NCBI RefSeq assembly: GCF_900110645.1
Contig: NZ_FOFB01000006.1
Span: 124,001 to 188,000 of the forward strand
DNA from: Neolewinella agarilytica
GTDB lineage: Bacteria; Bacteroidota; Bacteroidia; Chitinophagales; Saprospiraceae
DNA: 64,000 nucleotides
Direction: 5' to 3'
The position numbers and the translations under genes were made by a program. Positions 42,011 through 51,562 of the stretch are shown here, one piece after another; positions within the stretch are counted from its first letter, which is position 1; every line of letters starts with the position of its first letter. The notes beneath the pieces were generated by a model that saw only the letters and a list, made by a program, of their open reading frames with translations, ran no database searches and had not been told where the DNA came from.

Positions 42011-42026
42011 GAGGTAATTTTACCTC
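42011..42026. promoter_or_regulatory. Palindrome upstream of the export gene
   Basis: A perfect 16-bp palindrome, GAGGTAA-TT-TTACCTC, is located 20 bases before the GTG start of the SLBB export protein. The surrounding sequence is AT-rich. It could be an operator; a terminator is less likely because there is no following T tract. Confidence 0.45.
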
Positions 42027-42046
42027 TCCACAGTAAAGAATGACAA

Positions 42047-44710
42047 GTGTATAAATATCTACTCTGCTTTTTTCTGCTGATTTGCGCGTCTTCTATGTTC
42101 GCACAAACCATACCAACAGAGGCACAAATCCGTCAGGAGTTAGCCTCCCGTGATATTGATCAGGAAGAACTAAATCGCCGATTGCTCGCTGAAGGCATTA
42201 ACCTGTCGGCCGTCTCTCCGGAAGAAATACTACGGTTGCGCCCCCGGGTGGAAGCTATTGTTGCGGAAATGGAAGCAGAAAAAAACGCTGCCGAAAAAGC
42301 CGCTCAGGAGGCTGCCGCAAAATCTGCCGCTGAAATCAGCGAAGCCGTCGAAGATGGTGCCAGCGTGGAAGAAGCTATTTCGGAAGTAACTACCGAGGCC
42401 GTTAACGAAGTCCTTCCCCCCAGTAATATCTACGGGCATGATCTCTTTCGGGGTAAAAGTATTGAGGTCTTCCGCGCTACGGATAATGTTGTCCCGCCAG
42501 ATTCCTATCCACTGAAACCGGGAGATGAAATCGCGATATCTATTTTCGGAGCCAGCCAGTCAGATTTTATCCTCACGGTCAACGATAACGGATTCATTCG
42601 ACTGCCTAGTGGCTGGAGAATACCCGTAGCGGGCATCCCGCTCGGTGAGGCGCGCTTGCTAATTGCCAACCGTCTTAAACAAAACTTTACGTTTAGGGAC
42701 GGTCAGCTCAATATCCGCATTCAGGCTGCGCGTACCATTAACGTCAATATTTTTGGTGAGGTAGAAAACAACGGTAGTTTCACGCTGTCCTCGGTCAATA
42801 CGGCATTCAACGCATTAGTAGCCGCTGGTGGGCCCAATGAGAAAGGTACCGTCAGGAACATTCAATTGATTAATGGAAAAGACCGTAAAGAAATTGATGT
42901 TTACGAGTTCCTGAAGAGCCCCACGCAGGAATCTGATTTTTTTCTCTCTAATAACGCAACGATCTACGTGCCTGCCGCTAAGAAAGTAGTAAGCCTGCAA
43001 GGTGGCGTAGAGCGGCCTCTTCGCTATGAGCTAAAAGAGGGAGAGACACTTTCCGACCTGCTGAGCTTTGCCGGCGGAACCACTACGCGGGCTGAGACTA
43101 ACAGTATTCGGATTACCCGCTATGTGGACAGCCAGTTGGAGCTCCTCACCGTAGATCTCTCCAAGCAGCCGGATTTCGCGCTCAAGAACGATGATCTGGT
43201 GAGTGTACCCGTTATCGAAAATCCAATTGAGAATTTCGTTTCCGTAGAAGGAGCCGTTTTCCTGCCCGGGAAATATCCGTTTACGGAGGGCGTAACGCTC
43301 GGTGATCTCGTCGAGCAAGCCCGCGTGCGACCAGGGGCCCGCCGGGACGTTGGCTTCCTGATGCGGCGTAACCCAGACGGTACAAAACGGTTACTACGCG
43401 TTGATTTAGGCGCGGCCGCAGGTGCCATGGATATGTTACTGAGCAAGGGAGATGCGTTAAGTATCCTTACGCAAACCCGGTTCATTGATCAAGGGAATAT
43501 CCTTATCTCTGGCGCCGTACGAGACGAAGAGCTTGACATCCCCTTCCCACTCGATGGAGGCTTAACGCTGGAGGAAGCGATCCTCCTCGCCGGAGGAACT
43601 AAGGCGAATGCCCGGAACGAAGCCTCGATTATTCGAACGCCCCTTAACAATCAGGAAGAACGCGAATACCTGCGCATCCCACTGGCGGATGCGGCGACCC
43701 TTCAACTGGCCCCCGGAGATCAGATCACCATCTATAACCAAGAGCGATTTGCCGAACCCTTCATGGTGAAGATTAGTGGCGCAGTTCGCGAAGCAGGCCA
43801 ATACCGCTATGACCCCAGCCTGGGGCTGGCGGACCTGTTGACCCTGGCGGGAGGATTAAAACTCCAGGCCGCCCGTAACAAAATTGATGTCTTCCGCCTG
43901 CAGATTACCCAGAACGAGCCAACCCAAACGCTGACCGCTACGCTGGAAATTGATGACAATTACAACATCATCAGCAGCAGTGCCCCGAATTTTGAACTCC
44001 GACCCTTCGATATTCTGGTGGTTCGCCAGGCACCGGAGTTTGAGTTGATCCAAACGGTTTTCGTGGACGGAGAGGTTCGTTACCCGGGGGAGTATGCCTT
44101 GGACGGAGACAACCTCAAACTGACAGACCTGGTCAAAAAGGCAGGCGGATTGACGCGGGAGGCTTTCCCTCCGGGAAGCACTCTTTACCGGGAACAAGAC
44201 GGTATTGGTAACGTAGTTATTCACCTGGACGATGCCATGAAAAACCCTGCCGTAGTGACCAACGTGACCCTTAAAGAAGGTGATATTCTCACCATTCCAA
44301 AGGCCCGTGACCTGGTGAGCATCCGGACAGCTAACACCAGCGCCCGGGAAATTTATGTTGATTCCATCCTGGCTGATCAGAACATCAACGTTGCTTTTGA
44401 CGGTAAGGAGTCTGCCCGCTGGTACATCGAAAACTATGCAGCCGGCTATAGTGATAATGCCTGGAAAAGAACGACTACCGTACAATACCCGAACGGTGAG
44501 ATAAAATCCACTAAGCGGTTCCTGTTCTTCAAGAATTATCCGGAGGTACGGCCCGGCTCCATCGTAACGGTAGGCGCCAAACCACCCCGTAAAAAGCGTA
44601 CAGATAAAGAAGAGAGAACACCCGTCGATTGGGGTAAGGTAGCCAAAGAAACCGTTGGGGCGGTAACCAGTGTCCTCACCCTTATTTTGTTATTGGACCG
44701 CGTAAACTAG
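42047..44710 (+). CDS. SLBB-domain polysaccharide export outer-membrane protein (Wza-like)
   Basis: This 887-residue OPX protein forms the outer-membrane channel for the polymer. The start is a GTG at 42047, giving a good signal peptide (YKYLLCFFLLICASSMFAQ). An acidic/Ala-rich helical stretch spans about 60-120, then comes the Poly_export domain (LKPGDEIAISIFG, about residue 160). At least six SLBB-type beta-grasp repeats follow (for example VNIFGEVENNGSFTL, VSVEGAVFLPGKYPF, VKISGAVREAGQYRY, VFVDGEVRYPGEYAL). The end has a hydrophobic helix (GAVTSVLTLILLLDRVN). The many SLBB repeats make it much longer than E. coli Wza (about 380), as common in Bacteroidota. Residues about 454-462 come from a dispersed-repeat copy. 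Confidence 0.92.
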   Translation: MYKYLLCFFLLICASSMFAQTIPTEAQIRQELASRDIDQEELNRRLLAEGINLSAVSPEEILRLRPRVEAIVAEMEAEKNAAEKAAQEAAAKSAAEISEAVEDGASVEEAISEVTTEAVNEVLPPSNIYGHDLFRGKSIEVFRATDNVVPPDSYPLKPGDEIAISIFGASQSDFILTVNDNGFIRLPSGWRIPVAGIPLGEARLLIANRLKQNFTFRDGQLNIRIQAARTINVNIFGEVENNGSFTLSSVNTAFNALVAAGGPNEKGTVRNIQLINGKDRKEIDVYEFLKSPTQESDFFLSNNATIYVPAAKKVVSLQGGVERPLRYELKEGETLSDLLSFAGGTTTRAETNSIRITRYVDSQLELLTVDLSKQPDFALKNDDLVSVPVIENPIENFVSVEGAVFLPGKYPFTEGVTLGDLVEQARVRPGARRDVGFLMRRNPDGTKRLLRVDLGAAAGAMDMLLSKGDALSILTQTRFIDQGNILISGAVRDEELDIPFPLDGGLTLEEAILLAGGTKANARNEASIIRTPLNNQEEREYLRIPLADAATLQLAPGDQITIYNQERFAEPFMVKISGAVREAGQYRYDPSLGLADLLTLAGGLKLQAARNKIDVFRLQITQNEPTQTLTATLEIDDNYNIISSSAPNFELRPFDILVVRQAPEFELIQTVFVDGEVRYPGEYALDGDNLKLTDLVKKAGGLTREAFPPGSTLYREQDGIGNVVIHLDDAMKNPAVVTNVTLKEGDILTIPKARDLVSIRTANTSAREIYVDSILADQNINVAFDGKESARWYIENYAAGYSDNAWKRTTTVQYPNGEIKSTKRFLFFKNYPEVRPGSIVTVGAKPPRKKRTDKEERTPVDWGKVAKETVGAVTSVLTLILLLDRVN
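43408..43450 (+). repeat. Dispersed CGCAGGTGC element inside the export gene
   Basis: AGGCGCGGCCGCAGGTGCCA is followed by TGGATATGTTACTGAGCAAG. It is read as GCA-GGT-GCC (Ala-Gly-Ala). The core has one change (A to C in its final base), while the tail still has AGCAAG. Confidence 0.6.
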
Positions 44711-44798
44711 TCATTGACGACCAAGGGCTGCTTTGTTGGAAAACAATTGTGTAGCCATGCACAGGATAACTGCTAATCGCAGAAGTAAGAATTAAAGC

Positions 44799-45878
44799 AT
44801 GAGTGAAGAAATCAGGCAAGCGGACGAAGCCACGGGCTTGTCCCTGGCAGTACTACTGGCCAAAGCAAAAGAGTATTTCCTGGAAATACTCAGGTTCTGG
44901 TGGCTGATCCTACTGGTGGGAGCCATCTTTGGTGGACTACTGGGCTACCAGGCCAGCGTTAAATCAACCGAATATCCCGCAGAGTTAACCTTTATGGTGA
45001 ACGAAAGCGGCGGCGGCGGCGGTGCCGCCGAAGTATCGGTCATCCTCGGACAGTTTGGCCTGGGCGGCGGTAGTGACTCTAACCTGGATAAGGTAGTCGC
45101 CCTGGCAGAATCCCGCTTCATTGCGGAGAAGATGTTCTTTACGAAAGCCAACTGTAACGGTGAACTGGATTATATTGCTAATCACCTCATGCAGACGCAC
45201 GGGCTGTTTGAAGAGTTTGATGTCGAGCCAACTCAGGAAGGGCGAATGTTCACCCACGATAGCCTGCCCGCTTTTACGGACGATCAGAGAAGAGTATTCC
45301 TCCGGTTACATCGCTACCTCAAGGTGAACGGCGAGCAGGGTGTGCCACTACTGGCGATATCTTACGCAAAGGCAAGCGGCATTTTCACCTTTCAGGCCAC
45401 CAGCCGTAATGAAGACCTCTCCATTGCCATGGTGGAGAGCCTTTACAAGAATCTGGAAGATTACTACGTTAAGCAGGCCACCGAACAACAGCAGCTCAAC
45501 GTAAGCCGGCTATCGGAAAAAGTGGATTCGCTCCAGCAACTGTTGAGCAGCACGGAGTACCAGCTGGCCAGCCTGCAGGACCGCAGTGCGGGGCTCTTCC
45601 AGCAAACCGGCCGCGTGCAACAGGGGCGCCTCAGCCGGGAAGTACAGATTCTGACCATCGCCTACGGTGAAAGCGTCCGCCGGCTGGAAACCACCCGTTT
45701 CCTGCTCAATAATGCCACCCCGGTGTTTACTCCTGTCGATTTCCCCCTCAGCCCACTTTCTCCAATGGGTTCTTCTAGAATTTCCTCTGCCATTGTTGGC
45801 GCGCTGCTAGGAGGAATCCTTGTTGTGACCTTCCTGTTTGTACGGAAATTGTTTGCTGACGCTCTGAAAGATAGCTAG
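44799..45878 (+). CDS. Wzz/GumC-like polysaccharide chain-length protein without kinase domain
   Basis: This 359-residue inner-membrane polysaccharide co-polymerase has two membrane helices, at about residues 33-52 (FWWLILLVGAIFGGLLGYQ) and 323-345 (ISSAIVGALLGGILVVTFLF). The periplasmic part has coiled-coil segments (SEKVDSLQQLLSSTEYQLAS) and a Gly-rich patch after the first strand. A proline-rich stretch before the last helix (PVDFPLSPLSPMG) matches the Wzz signature. No cytosolic tyrosine-kinase domain is fused and none is encoded nearby. The stop TAG is followed at once by the flippase ATG. Confidence 0.87.
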   Translation: MSEEIRQADEATGLSLAVLLAKAKEYFLEILRFWWLILLVGAIFGGLLGYQASVKSTEYPAELTFMVNESGGGGGAAEVSVILGQFGLGGGSDSNLDKVVALAESRFIAEKMFFTKANCNGELDYIANHLMQTHGLFEEFDVEPTQEGRMFTHDSLPAFTDDQRRVFLRLHRYLKVNGEQGVPLLAISYAKASGIFTFQATSRNEDLSIAMVESLYKNLEDYYVKQATEQQQLNVSRLSEKVDSLQQLLSSTEYQLASLQDRSAGLFQQTGRVQQGRLSREVQILTIAYGESVRRLETTRFLLNNATPVFTPVDFPLSPLSPMGSSRISSAIVGALLGGILVVTFLFVRKLFADALKDS

Positions 45879-47237
45879 ATGTCTTTAGTGAAAAATCTGG
45901 CGCAGACTTTCGGGTCCAAAATGATCGCCATTGCACTTTCTTTCATCACGAGTGTTTTCCTCACCCGCTTGCTGGGACCGGAAGGCAGGGGCGTTTTCGC
46001 TTACGTTAGCACGAATGTAATGCTGTTGACGATGTTGTTGGGTTTTAGTATGACTCGTACTATGGCATATTTCGCAGCTTCCGGTAGTGCAGAAAAAGGA
46101 AAAAATCTTAAACTGGGAGTAGGAGTTGGTATCACCCTGCTCAGTATTCTGCTCTTTTCCTCTGTTATCTATTTGCTCTACTGGCAGGAAAGCAAAGTGG
46201 TGAACTACCTGATTCCCAAAGATTACCAAACCACTATCCTGCTACTCTTTCTTGTGGGGAGCTTCGCCTATCAGTCGGTCAATAATTATCTCACAGGAGT
46301 CTGGCAGGGGTCAAAGCAGTTTTCTGTTTACAACTACACGGTTGTTAATGAGCGAGTTATATCCGTTGCTGTATTTGGAGTTATCTGGTTTTTTGGGTTG
46401 TTCAGTGAGAACGAAGTTATTCAGAATGTTTTTTTGACTTTGCTCGCTATATATGGCATTGATCTGTTAATAAAGATCTTCTTTTTCCTTAAATCAACCG
46501 TATCCCAAATTGGCTTTTCTTTATCAGCGTTCTACAAGGATCCCTCTCTGATAAAATCAGTTCTTGCTTTCGGGAGTGTGGGAATGGCTGCAGGAGTCTT
46601 GAATTTCGCTAATCGAAGACTTGATATTTGGTTCATAGAATATTACCAGGGAATGCAAGAGCTGGGGTACTATGCCTTGTCGGCAAGACTGTCAGATATA
46701 TTATTGGTGGTTTTAACTCCCGCTCTTCAGGTGCTTTTACCTTACTTTAACTCTTACAGTGAAGAAAAAGGATTAGAATTACTGTCATTCTGTACAAGAA
46801 TCGGCTTCTGGAGCATCCTTATCGCCTTTATAGTTTTGATTTTATTAGGGCCTTATGTAATTCCGCTACTGTACGGTGCAGAATTTATCAATAGTATTGT
46901 TCCGTTTCAATTGTTATGCATTGGTTTGTTCTTTGTGTTTGTCCGGAATATTTACACAGTATATAACGTTGCAATCAATCAGCAAAAGGTTAATTTATGG
47001 GGAAACGCCATCGGACTGTTGTTGACAATCGTCTTTGATTTTTTGTTGATTCCGGACTATGGTGTAATAGGAGCTTGTGTTGCTTCAATTATTGCATATT
47101 TCGTAAGCTTCGTTTTTATAGTTGGTTCCGTAGTGTTGCCAGCAAAAAAGGGAGTTGCATACTTTTTTATCCCTAAGCCTAAAGATTTCGCAGAGGTAAA
47201 GACATTTATTGCCAAAAAAATAGACTTGAAAAAGTAA
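45879..47237 (+). CDS. Wzx-like oligosaccharide flippase
   Basis: This 452-residue polytopic membrane protein of the MATE-like polysaccharide transporter family has about 12-14 helices. The opening NLAQTFGSKMIAIALSFITS and FLTRLLGPEGRGVFAYV is the classical Wzx N-terminus. It would flip lipid-linked repeat units to the periplasm. The codons become visibly AT-rich from about residue 140 on, unlike the first part. The gene's second half may therefore belong to the acquired block that follows. Confidence 0.9.
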   Translation: MSLVKNLAQTFGSKMIAIALSFITSVFLTRLLGPEGRGVFAYVSTNVMLLTMLLGFSMTRTMAYFAASGSAEKGKNLKLGVGVGITLLSILLFSSVIYLLYWQESKVVNYLIPKDYQTTILLLFLVGSFAYQSVNNYLTGVWQGSKQFSVYNYTVVNERVISVAVFGVIWFFGLFSENEVIQNVFLTLLAIYGIDLLIKIFFFLKSTVSQIGFSLSAFYKDPSLIKSVLAFGSVGMAAGVLNFANRRLDIWFIEYYQGMQELGYYALSARLSDILLVVLTPALQVLLPYFNSYSEEKGLELLSFCTRIGFWSILIAFIVLILLGPYVIPLLYGAEFINSIVPFQLLCIGLFFVFVRNIYTVYNVAINQQKVNLWGNAIGLLLTIVFDFLLIPDYGVIGACVASIIAYFVSFVFIVGSVVLPAKKGVAYFFIPKPKDFAEVKTFIAKKIDLKK

Positions 47238-47244
47238 GGGTTAA

Positions 47245-48027
47245 TTAAAGGTGTACTACACCGTTTTTCCTCCGGTTAAACAGTAGGGAAAAAAGTAAAA
47301 CATCTGCTTTGTTATAGTTCAATATGTTTTTTCTGGCTAAGTCGCTAATTACCTTTGATTGAGGCCTGTTACTAGTGGTGTTTTTGCTGTTTTGTTCATT
47401 GAAGCCTGCGGATGAAATTCCGGCTTTTAATTGCAGTGCACTGAAAAACGCTGGCAGCTGATCTTGAAAGCCAATCAAGCCGTAGTTTTTTTCAATGTAC
47501 TTTAACGCTGCTTGAGCAGAAGATTCGGGGTTTTGATTGATCTCTGCTTTTGTTAATCCTGTAAAGTGATAGACGTACCAATTGTTTAATTCTTTGCCTA
47601 GATTAGTTGAGCAGTACTCCTCGAGTGAAACATCCTTACCCATTATTTCTTGGTGAAACTGGTGTTTGCTGTTTCTCTTCACATAGTAATAATGAGAAAC
47701 AATTCTGTCCACTGGTTCTCTCATGACCGTCACGACTATTTTGTTTTCATCCGTAAATGGAATAAGTTGATTCGCACGATGTCCATAGATGAATTTGTAG
47801 CTTTTTTGTTTTGAGCTGTCTAGGTTCAAGAAATTTTGAACATAGTCCTCTTTTTTATTAGACTTAATGTGATAAGTTAATCTGTAAGGGTAAAATTTCT
47901 TTAGATAAGAATTAATGGTCGTTCCAGCGCATTTTGGCAGATGATCAAATAAGATGCTTTTTGGCTTGTTTTTTAAATAAAAAAATTCTCCGGAAAGAGC
48001 CTTTTTTATTGAAGATGCAATGTCCAT
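47245..48027 (-). CDS. Sulfotransferase (family 2-like), reversed in the locus
   Basis: This 260-residue PAPS-dependent sulfotransferase has the 5'-phosphosulfate loop LPKCAGTTINSYL (K32-T37). The 3'-phosphate-binding motif VMREPVDRIVSHYYYV lies at about residue 100. It is the only minus-strand gene in the exopolysaccharide locus, ends 7 bases after the flippase stop (tail to tail), and is AT-rich. It has its own divergent promoter. It probably sulfates a sugar of the polymer or its precursor. Confidence 0.83.
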   Translation of the reverse strand: MDIASSIKKALSGEFFYLKNKPKSILFDHLPKCAGTTINSYLKKFYPYRLTYHIKSNKKEDYVQNFLNLDSSKQKSYKFIYGHRANQLIPFTDENKIVVTVMREPVDRIVSHYYYVKRNSKHQFHQEIMGKDVSLEEYCSTNLGKELNNWYVYHFTGLTKAEINQNPESSAQAALKYIEKNYGLIGFQDQLPAFFSALQLKAGISSAGFNEQNSKNTTSNRPQSKVISDLARKNILNYNKADVLLFSLLFNRRKNGVVHL

Positions 48028-48117
48028 AATTGGTTTGATGAGTTTGAAATATGTTAGCTTTAAGAAGTTAATGGTTTCTGTCTAAGAAACTTTAGTACAT
48101 CAGGAGCTCTTAAGAAG

Positions 48118-48149
48118 CAAAGGTAAAGAAGATAGGACTTATTCGACAA
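48118..48149 (-). promoter_or_regulatory. Promoter of the reversed sulfotransferase gene
   Basis: On the minus strand TTG (48149-48147) is followed after 21 bases by TACCTTTG (48125-48118), a full match to TAnnTTTG. Expected leader about 85 bases. Confidence 0.6.
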
Positions 48150-48171
48150 AAAAACAATCGCTGTTGTGTAG

Positions 48172-48201
48172 TTGTCAAAAAGTTAAATTTTGTTAGATTT
48201 G
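48172..48201 (+). promoter_or_regulatory. Internal promoter of the AT-rich block
   Basis: TTG (48172-48174), 19 bases, then TAGATTTG (48194-48201), a full match to the Bacteroidota pattern. It would give the genes from 48369 on a start independent of the upstream operon. Confidence 0.6.
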
Positions 48202-48368
48202 TTTACTCCGACCTGTTTAGACCTTGGGTTCTAATAATAGAATAAGAAAAATGGCTTAACTGTTTGTAGGATAGGTGAGCTTTAAACCATGATTTCACAT
48301 AATGATTAAAGCTTTTTTAAGCTAGTTTTTACTTAACTCAACCAATTTTTTTGACAAAAAAATAAAAA

Positions 48369-49079
48369 ATGAAACTCGCTAGATTAGGTAACGTATATGC
48401 CGCAATGTCTTTTATCTTCAAGAAAAAAAAATTTGTCTTTGGAGATAGCCATACAGAAGTTTTTACATTTTTAAATAGTAAAGTCAGGCACAAATTTTAT
48501 TATGATGTTTCTTGGGTTGGTGGAGCAACTGCAGTCGGGATGAGAAATCCCAATTCCAAAACAAATTCACTGAAAATTTTCAGAGATAAAATAGGAAACA
48601 TAAAAAATAAAGACTCAGGGCTTATTTTTCAGTTAGGAGAAGTGGATACGGGATTTGTAATTTGGTATCGGTCTCAAAAGTATAATGAGCCTGTATCCAA
48701 ACAGCTTAACCAGTCTGTAAATGCATATTTCGAATTTATAGACTATGTAATTGATAAAGGATTTAAAAATATTACCATTGTCTCAGCTCCTCTACCTACA
48801 ATTCTTGATAATCAAGACTGGGGAGAGATCGCTAATTTGAGAAAAGAAATTATTGCGTCTCAAAAAGAGAGGACTGATTTAACAATGAGTTATAATAAGC
48901 AGCTTAGTCTGAATTGTAAAAAAAGAGGCATCAGTTTTATAAATTGTGATGATTTTTTGCTAGACAAGGAGACGAATTTGATTAAGAACGAATTTAGAAA
49001 TAAGGATAAGAATAACCATCATTTAGATATTGATAAATATTCTTCTTTAGTTGAAAAACTACTACTAAGTAATGTTTAA
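48369..49079 (+). CDS. SGNH/GDSL-like hydrolase
   Basis: This 236-residue protein without a signal peptide has the block I motif FVFGDSHTEVF (Ser at about residue 27) and LIFQLGEVDTGF as a block-III-like region. A C-terminal NHHLDIDKYSSL could supply the Asp-x-x-His or His of the catalytic site. SGNH enzymes in polysaccharide loci usually remove or transfer acyl groups. The GDSH variant is common in such proteins. The gene is strongly AT-rich and starts the AT-rich block. The family call is moderate. Confidence 0.68.
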   Translation: MKLARLGNVYAAMSFIFKKKKFVFGDSHTEVFTFLNSKVRHKFYYDVSWVGGATAVGMRNPNSKTNSLKIFRDKIGNIKNKDSGLIFQLGEVDTGFVIWYRSQKYNEPVSKQLNQSVNAYFEFIDYVIDKGFKNITIVSAPLPTILDNQDWGEIANLRKEIIASQKERTDLTMSYNKQLSLNCKKRGISFINCDDFLLDKETNLIKNEFRNKDKNNHHLDIDKYSSLVEKLLLSNV

Positions 49080-49114
49080 TAAAATTGTTTGTTTGACATA
49101 AAACGCATTTTATA

Positions 49115-50056
49115 ATGATGAAGCGAGTTTACAAGAAAGTGCGCTATTTAATAAGGGTTGTCGCAGCAAAAGCTTTTATCCATAAGCATAAGGAGCAAAT
49201 AAAAAGCTTTAGAATTCACCCTCTAAACGATGCCGAGATACTAGTGGTTCAGGGAATGTTTCGTTCAGGTACAAGCTTGACGTGTGATGTTATAAAGTCA
49301 TTGGGAGTAGATTTTGGACCAGAGAAGTACCTGATACAGCCTGTTGGGAAGGCTAAAAAGTTGAATCCAAAAGGTTTTTTCGAAAACTATTTTTTCACGT
49401 CATTATCATACTATATACACTTTTTAACAGGGTCGAAGGGAGATGATCCGGCGGAAGAAATAGAAATTGAGAAAGTGAATTTCCGTAATTTCAATTGGGA
49501 GGACTTCGTGTTTCATAACTTAGTGACGATCAATGACCGCAGAGTTGAATGGAGGTATAAGGTCGAAATGTTTAAAGAGTTGTTTGACAATGGCTGGGAA
49601 GCATTTATCTCTAACAATTTCACCTCGCCCTTTGGCGTGAAGGTGCCAATGTTGGCATTGTATTCAGTATTGATGAAGGAGTTATTCCCCAACGCAGTTT
49701 TTTTGGTAGTTTTTAGAAACCCCAAAGCTGTATTGAAATCGGTAGAATCCATATCGTCGAGTTCGTCCTACGAGCTTTATTACAGATACAACCATTCTCT
49801 TTTGAATCTTGAAAAAAAATTGCCAAAAGATAAAATATTTTACCTTTCCTACGATATGTTAATCAAGGAAACGAGTTTAACGGTTAACAATCTGACGGCA
49901 TTTATTGAGTCTGAATTTAAAGTTGTTCCTGACCTCGAAAGGGCAAAAGGTAAAATTGATGTTAATCTAATTAGGAACTCGCCACAAGATAGTGTGGAAG
50001 AGATGCCCAACAATATCTCAACTTTATATGATAGCCTTAAAAAGAAAGCCTTATGA
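49115..50056 (+). CDS. Sulfotransferase-like P-loop protein
   Basis: The protein has 313 residues. The P-loop motif [20 protein letters not shown] (R50-S54) follows a basic N-terminal region. The strand [19 protein letters not shown] is the 3'-phosphate-binding region typical of sulfotransferases. It belongs to the diverse sulfotransferase superfamily found in capsule loci and differs from the family-2 type at 47245. It is AT-rich and overlaps the next gene by ATGA. Confidence 0.75.
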   Translation: MMKRVYKKVRYLIRVVAAKAFIHKHKEQIKSFRIHPLNDAEILVVQGMFRSGTSLTCDVIKSLGVDFGPEKYLIQPVGKAKKLNPKGFFENYFFTSLSYYIHFLTGSKGDDPAEEIEIEKVNFRNFNWEDFVFHNLVTINDRRVEWRYKVEMFKELFDNGWEAFISNNFTSPFGVKVPMLALYSVLMKELFPNAVFLVVFRNPKAVLKSVESISSSSSYELYYRYNHSLLNLEKKLPKDKIFYLSYDMLIKETSLTVNNLTAFIESEFKVVPDLERAKGKIDVNLIRNSPQDSVEEMPNNISTLYDSLKKKAL

Positions 50057-50664
50057 TGCATTTTATCAAAAAGAAAATTAAGAGCTTTCTTGCTAGAAGA
50101 AAAATTGCACAATACCAGGAAAAATTATCCATTGCTCCCTCAGCAATCCTAACAATAAAGAACCTGGATTTTCGTACTATCCCCGAAGAGAGGACCTACG
50201 TTTTAATTGGAGCGAAAAGCGTCGTTTCATTTGCTTCGTTCATTTTCGAAACATCAGATGGAAGCGTTTCGATCGGAGAAAATGTGCAAATAGGCCCCAG
50301 CAGGTTTATCTCCAAAAGTTCAATAGTTATTGAAGATGATGTAACGATGGCTTGGGATATTGTACTTTATGATCATGATTCTCATAGCGTTCATTGGAGT
50401 GAACGAAGTAAAGATAACGAGCGGTGCTACGATGACTTGGTGAAGTATGGTGACAACATCAGAAACAAAGATTGGTCAGTAGTCAAAACTTCAGGAATAA
50501 GAATTTGCTCTAAAGCCTGGATTGGTTTTGGTGTTACTATTTTGAAAGGCGTAACGATAGGAGAAGGCGCAGTGATCGGTGCGATGAGCGTAGTAACAAA
50601 AGACGTACCTCCCTGGACAGTCGCTGCCGGAAATCCAGCAAGGGTCGTGAAACAGCTAAAATAG
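50053..50664 (+). CDS. Left-handed beta-helix acyltransferase
   Basis: This 203-residue hexapeptide-repeat protein has [19 protein letters not shown], then an inserted loop with [10 protein letters not shown] carrying the probable catalytic His. The repeats close with [20 protein letters not shown] and the end [20 protein letters not shown], characteristic of the maltose/galactoside acetyltransferase and WcaF family. It should transfer an acetyl or other acyl group onto a sugar. It is the last gene of the AT-rich block; base composition changes sharply at the next gene. Confidence 0.88.
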   Translation: MMHFIKKKIKSFLARRKIAQYQEKLSIAPSAILTIKNLDFRTIPEERTYVLIGAKSVVSFASFIFETSDGSVSIGENVQIGPSRFISKSSIVIEDDVTMAWDIVLYDHDSHSVHWSERSKDNERCYDDLVKYGDNIRNKDWSVVKTSGIRICSKAWIGFGVTILKGVTIGEGAVIGAMSVVTKDVPPWTVAAGNPARVVKQLK

Positions 50665-50668
50665 AAAT

Positions 50669-51562
50669 ATGAAAATTCTAATCATCGGTTCCAAAGGGTT
50701 CATCGGCACCCACTGCCTGAATTACTTCCGCCAGAGTGGCTCGGAGGCCTGGGGGTGTGACGTAGTGGTAGATTATACCGACCAGCAGTACGTACAGGTG
50801 GATGCTACCAATGCGAACTATCTCAAGGTTTTTGAAGGGCGGGACTTTGATGTCTGCGTTAATTGTTCCGGGGCGGCGAGCGTGCCGGACTCTTTGCGCC
50901 GTCCTCTACGGGATTTTGAGTTGAACACTTACAATGTTTTCCGGATGCTTAATGCGATCCGGGAGACGACGCCGGGCTGTAAGTTCATCAATTTGTCGAG
51001 TGCGGCGGTCTACGGTAATCCGGACAGCTTGCCAATCGTGGAAACCCAGAATCTGCAACCGATCTCTCCCTACGGCCAGCATAAGTTACAGGCGGAGGCG
51101 ATTTGCCGGGAATTCCGGGATCATTTTGACGTGGCGACTTGCTCGCTGCGCATATTCTCCGCCTTTGGGGATGGGCTGCGCAAACAGCTATTCTGGGATC
51201 TTTACCAGAAAGGGCGCTCCGGTAATAAAGTGACCCTGTGGGGGACAGGAATGGAGAGTCGTGATTTTATTCACGTAGATGATATCATCCAGATTATTGA
51301 CCTCGTCATAAAAAAGGGTAGCTTTTCCGGCGAAGCCATTAACGTGGCTAACGGGAAGGAAATACTGATCAAAGACATTGTGCGCACTTTTTACGGTTGC
51401 TTTCCGGAAGAGATTGATTACGAATTTGGCGGCCAGGGCCGCAAAGGAGACCCCAATAACTGGGTAGCGGATATTTCACTGATTAAACAATTGGGCTACC
51501 GTCAGGAAGTTTCACTGAAAGACGGTCTTAAAAAATATTATGAATGGGCGCAGGAAGAATGA
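50669..51562 (+). CDS. NAD-dependent epimerase/dehydratase (SDR)
   Basis: This 297-residue extended SDR has the nucleotide motif IIGSKGFIGTHCL, the catalytic pattern NLSSAAVYGNPDSLP, and Y-GQHK (SPYGQHKLQAEAICREF). SLRIFSAFGDGLRKQLFWD is common to several NDP-sugar epimerases and reductases, so the substrate cannot be fixed. GC content is high again, marking the end of the AT-rich block. It overlaps the next glycosyltransferase by ATGA. Confidence 0.85.
   Translation: MKILIIGSKGFIGTHCLNYFRQSGSEAWGCDVVVDYTDQQYVQVDATNANYLKVFEGRDFDVCVNCSGAASVPDSLRRPLRDFELNTYNVFRMLNAIRETTPGCKFINLSSAAVYGNPDSLPIVETQNLQPISPYGQHKLQAEAICREFRDHFDVATCSLRIFSAFGDGLRKQLFWDLYQKGRSGNKVTLWGTGMESRDFIHVDDIIQIIDLVIKKGSFSGEAINVANGKEILIKDIVRTFYGCFPEEIDYEFGGQGRKGDPNNWVADISLIKQLGYRQEVSLKDGLKKYYEWAQEE

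Larger units (their letters stand above)
48028..48368. other. AT-rich divergent intergenic region
   Basis: No gene is seen in 341 bases. It contains two divergent promoters facing the minus-strand sulfotransferase and the plus-strand SGNH gene. The remaining about 165 bases (48202-48368) form a long leader without recognised structure. Confidence 0.6.
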
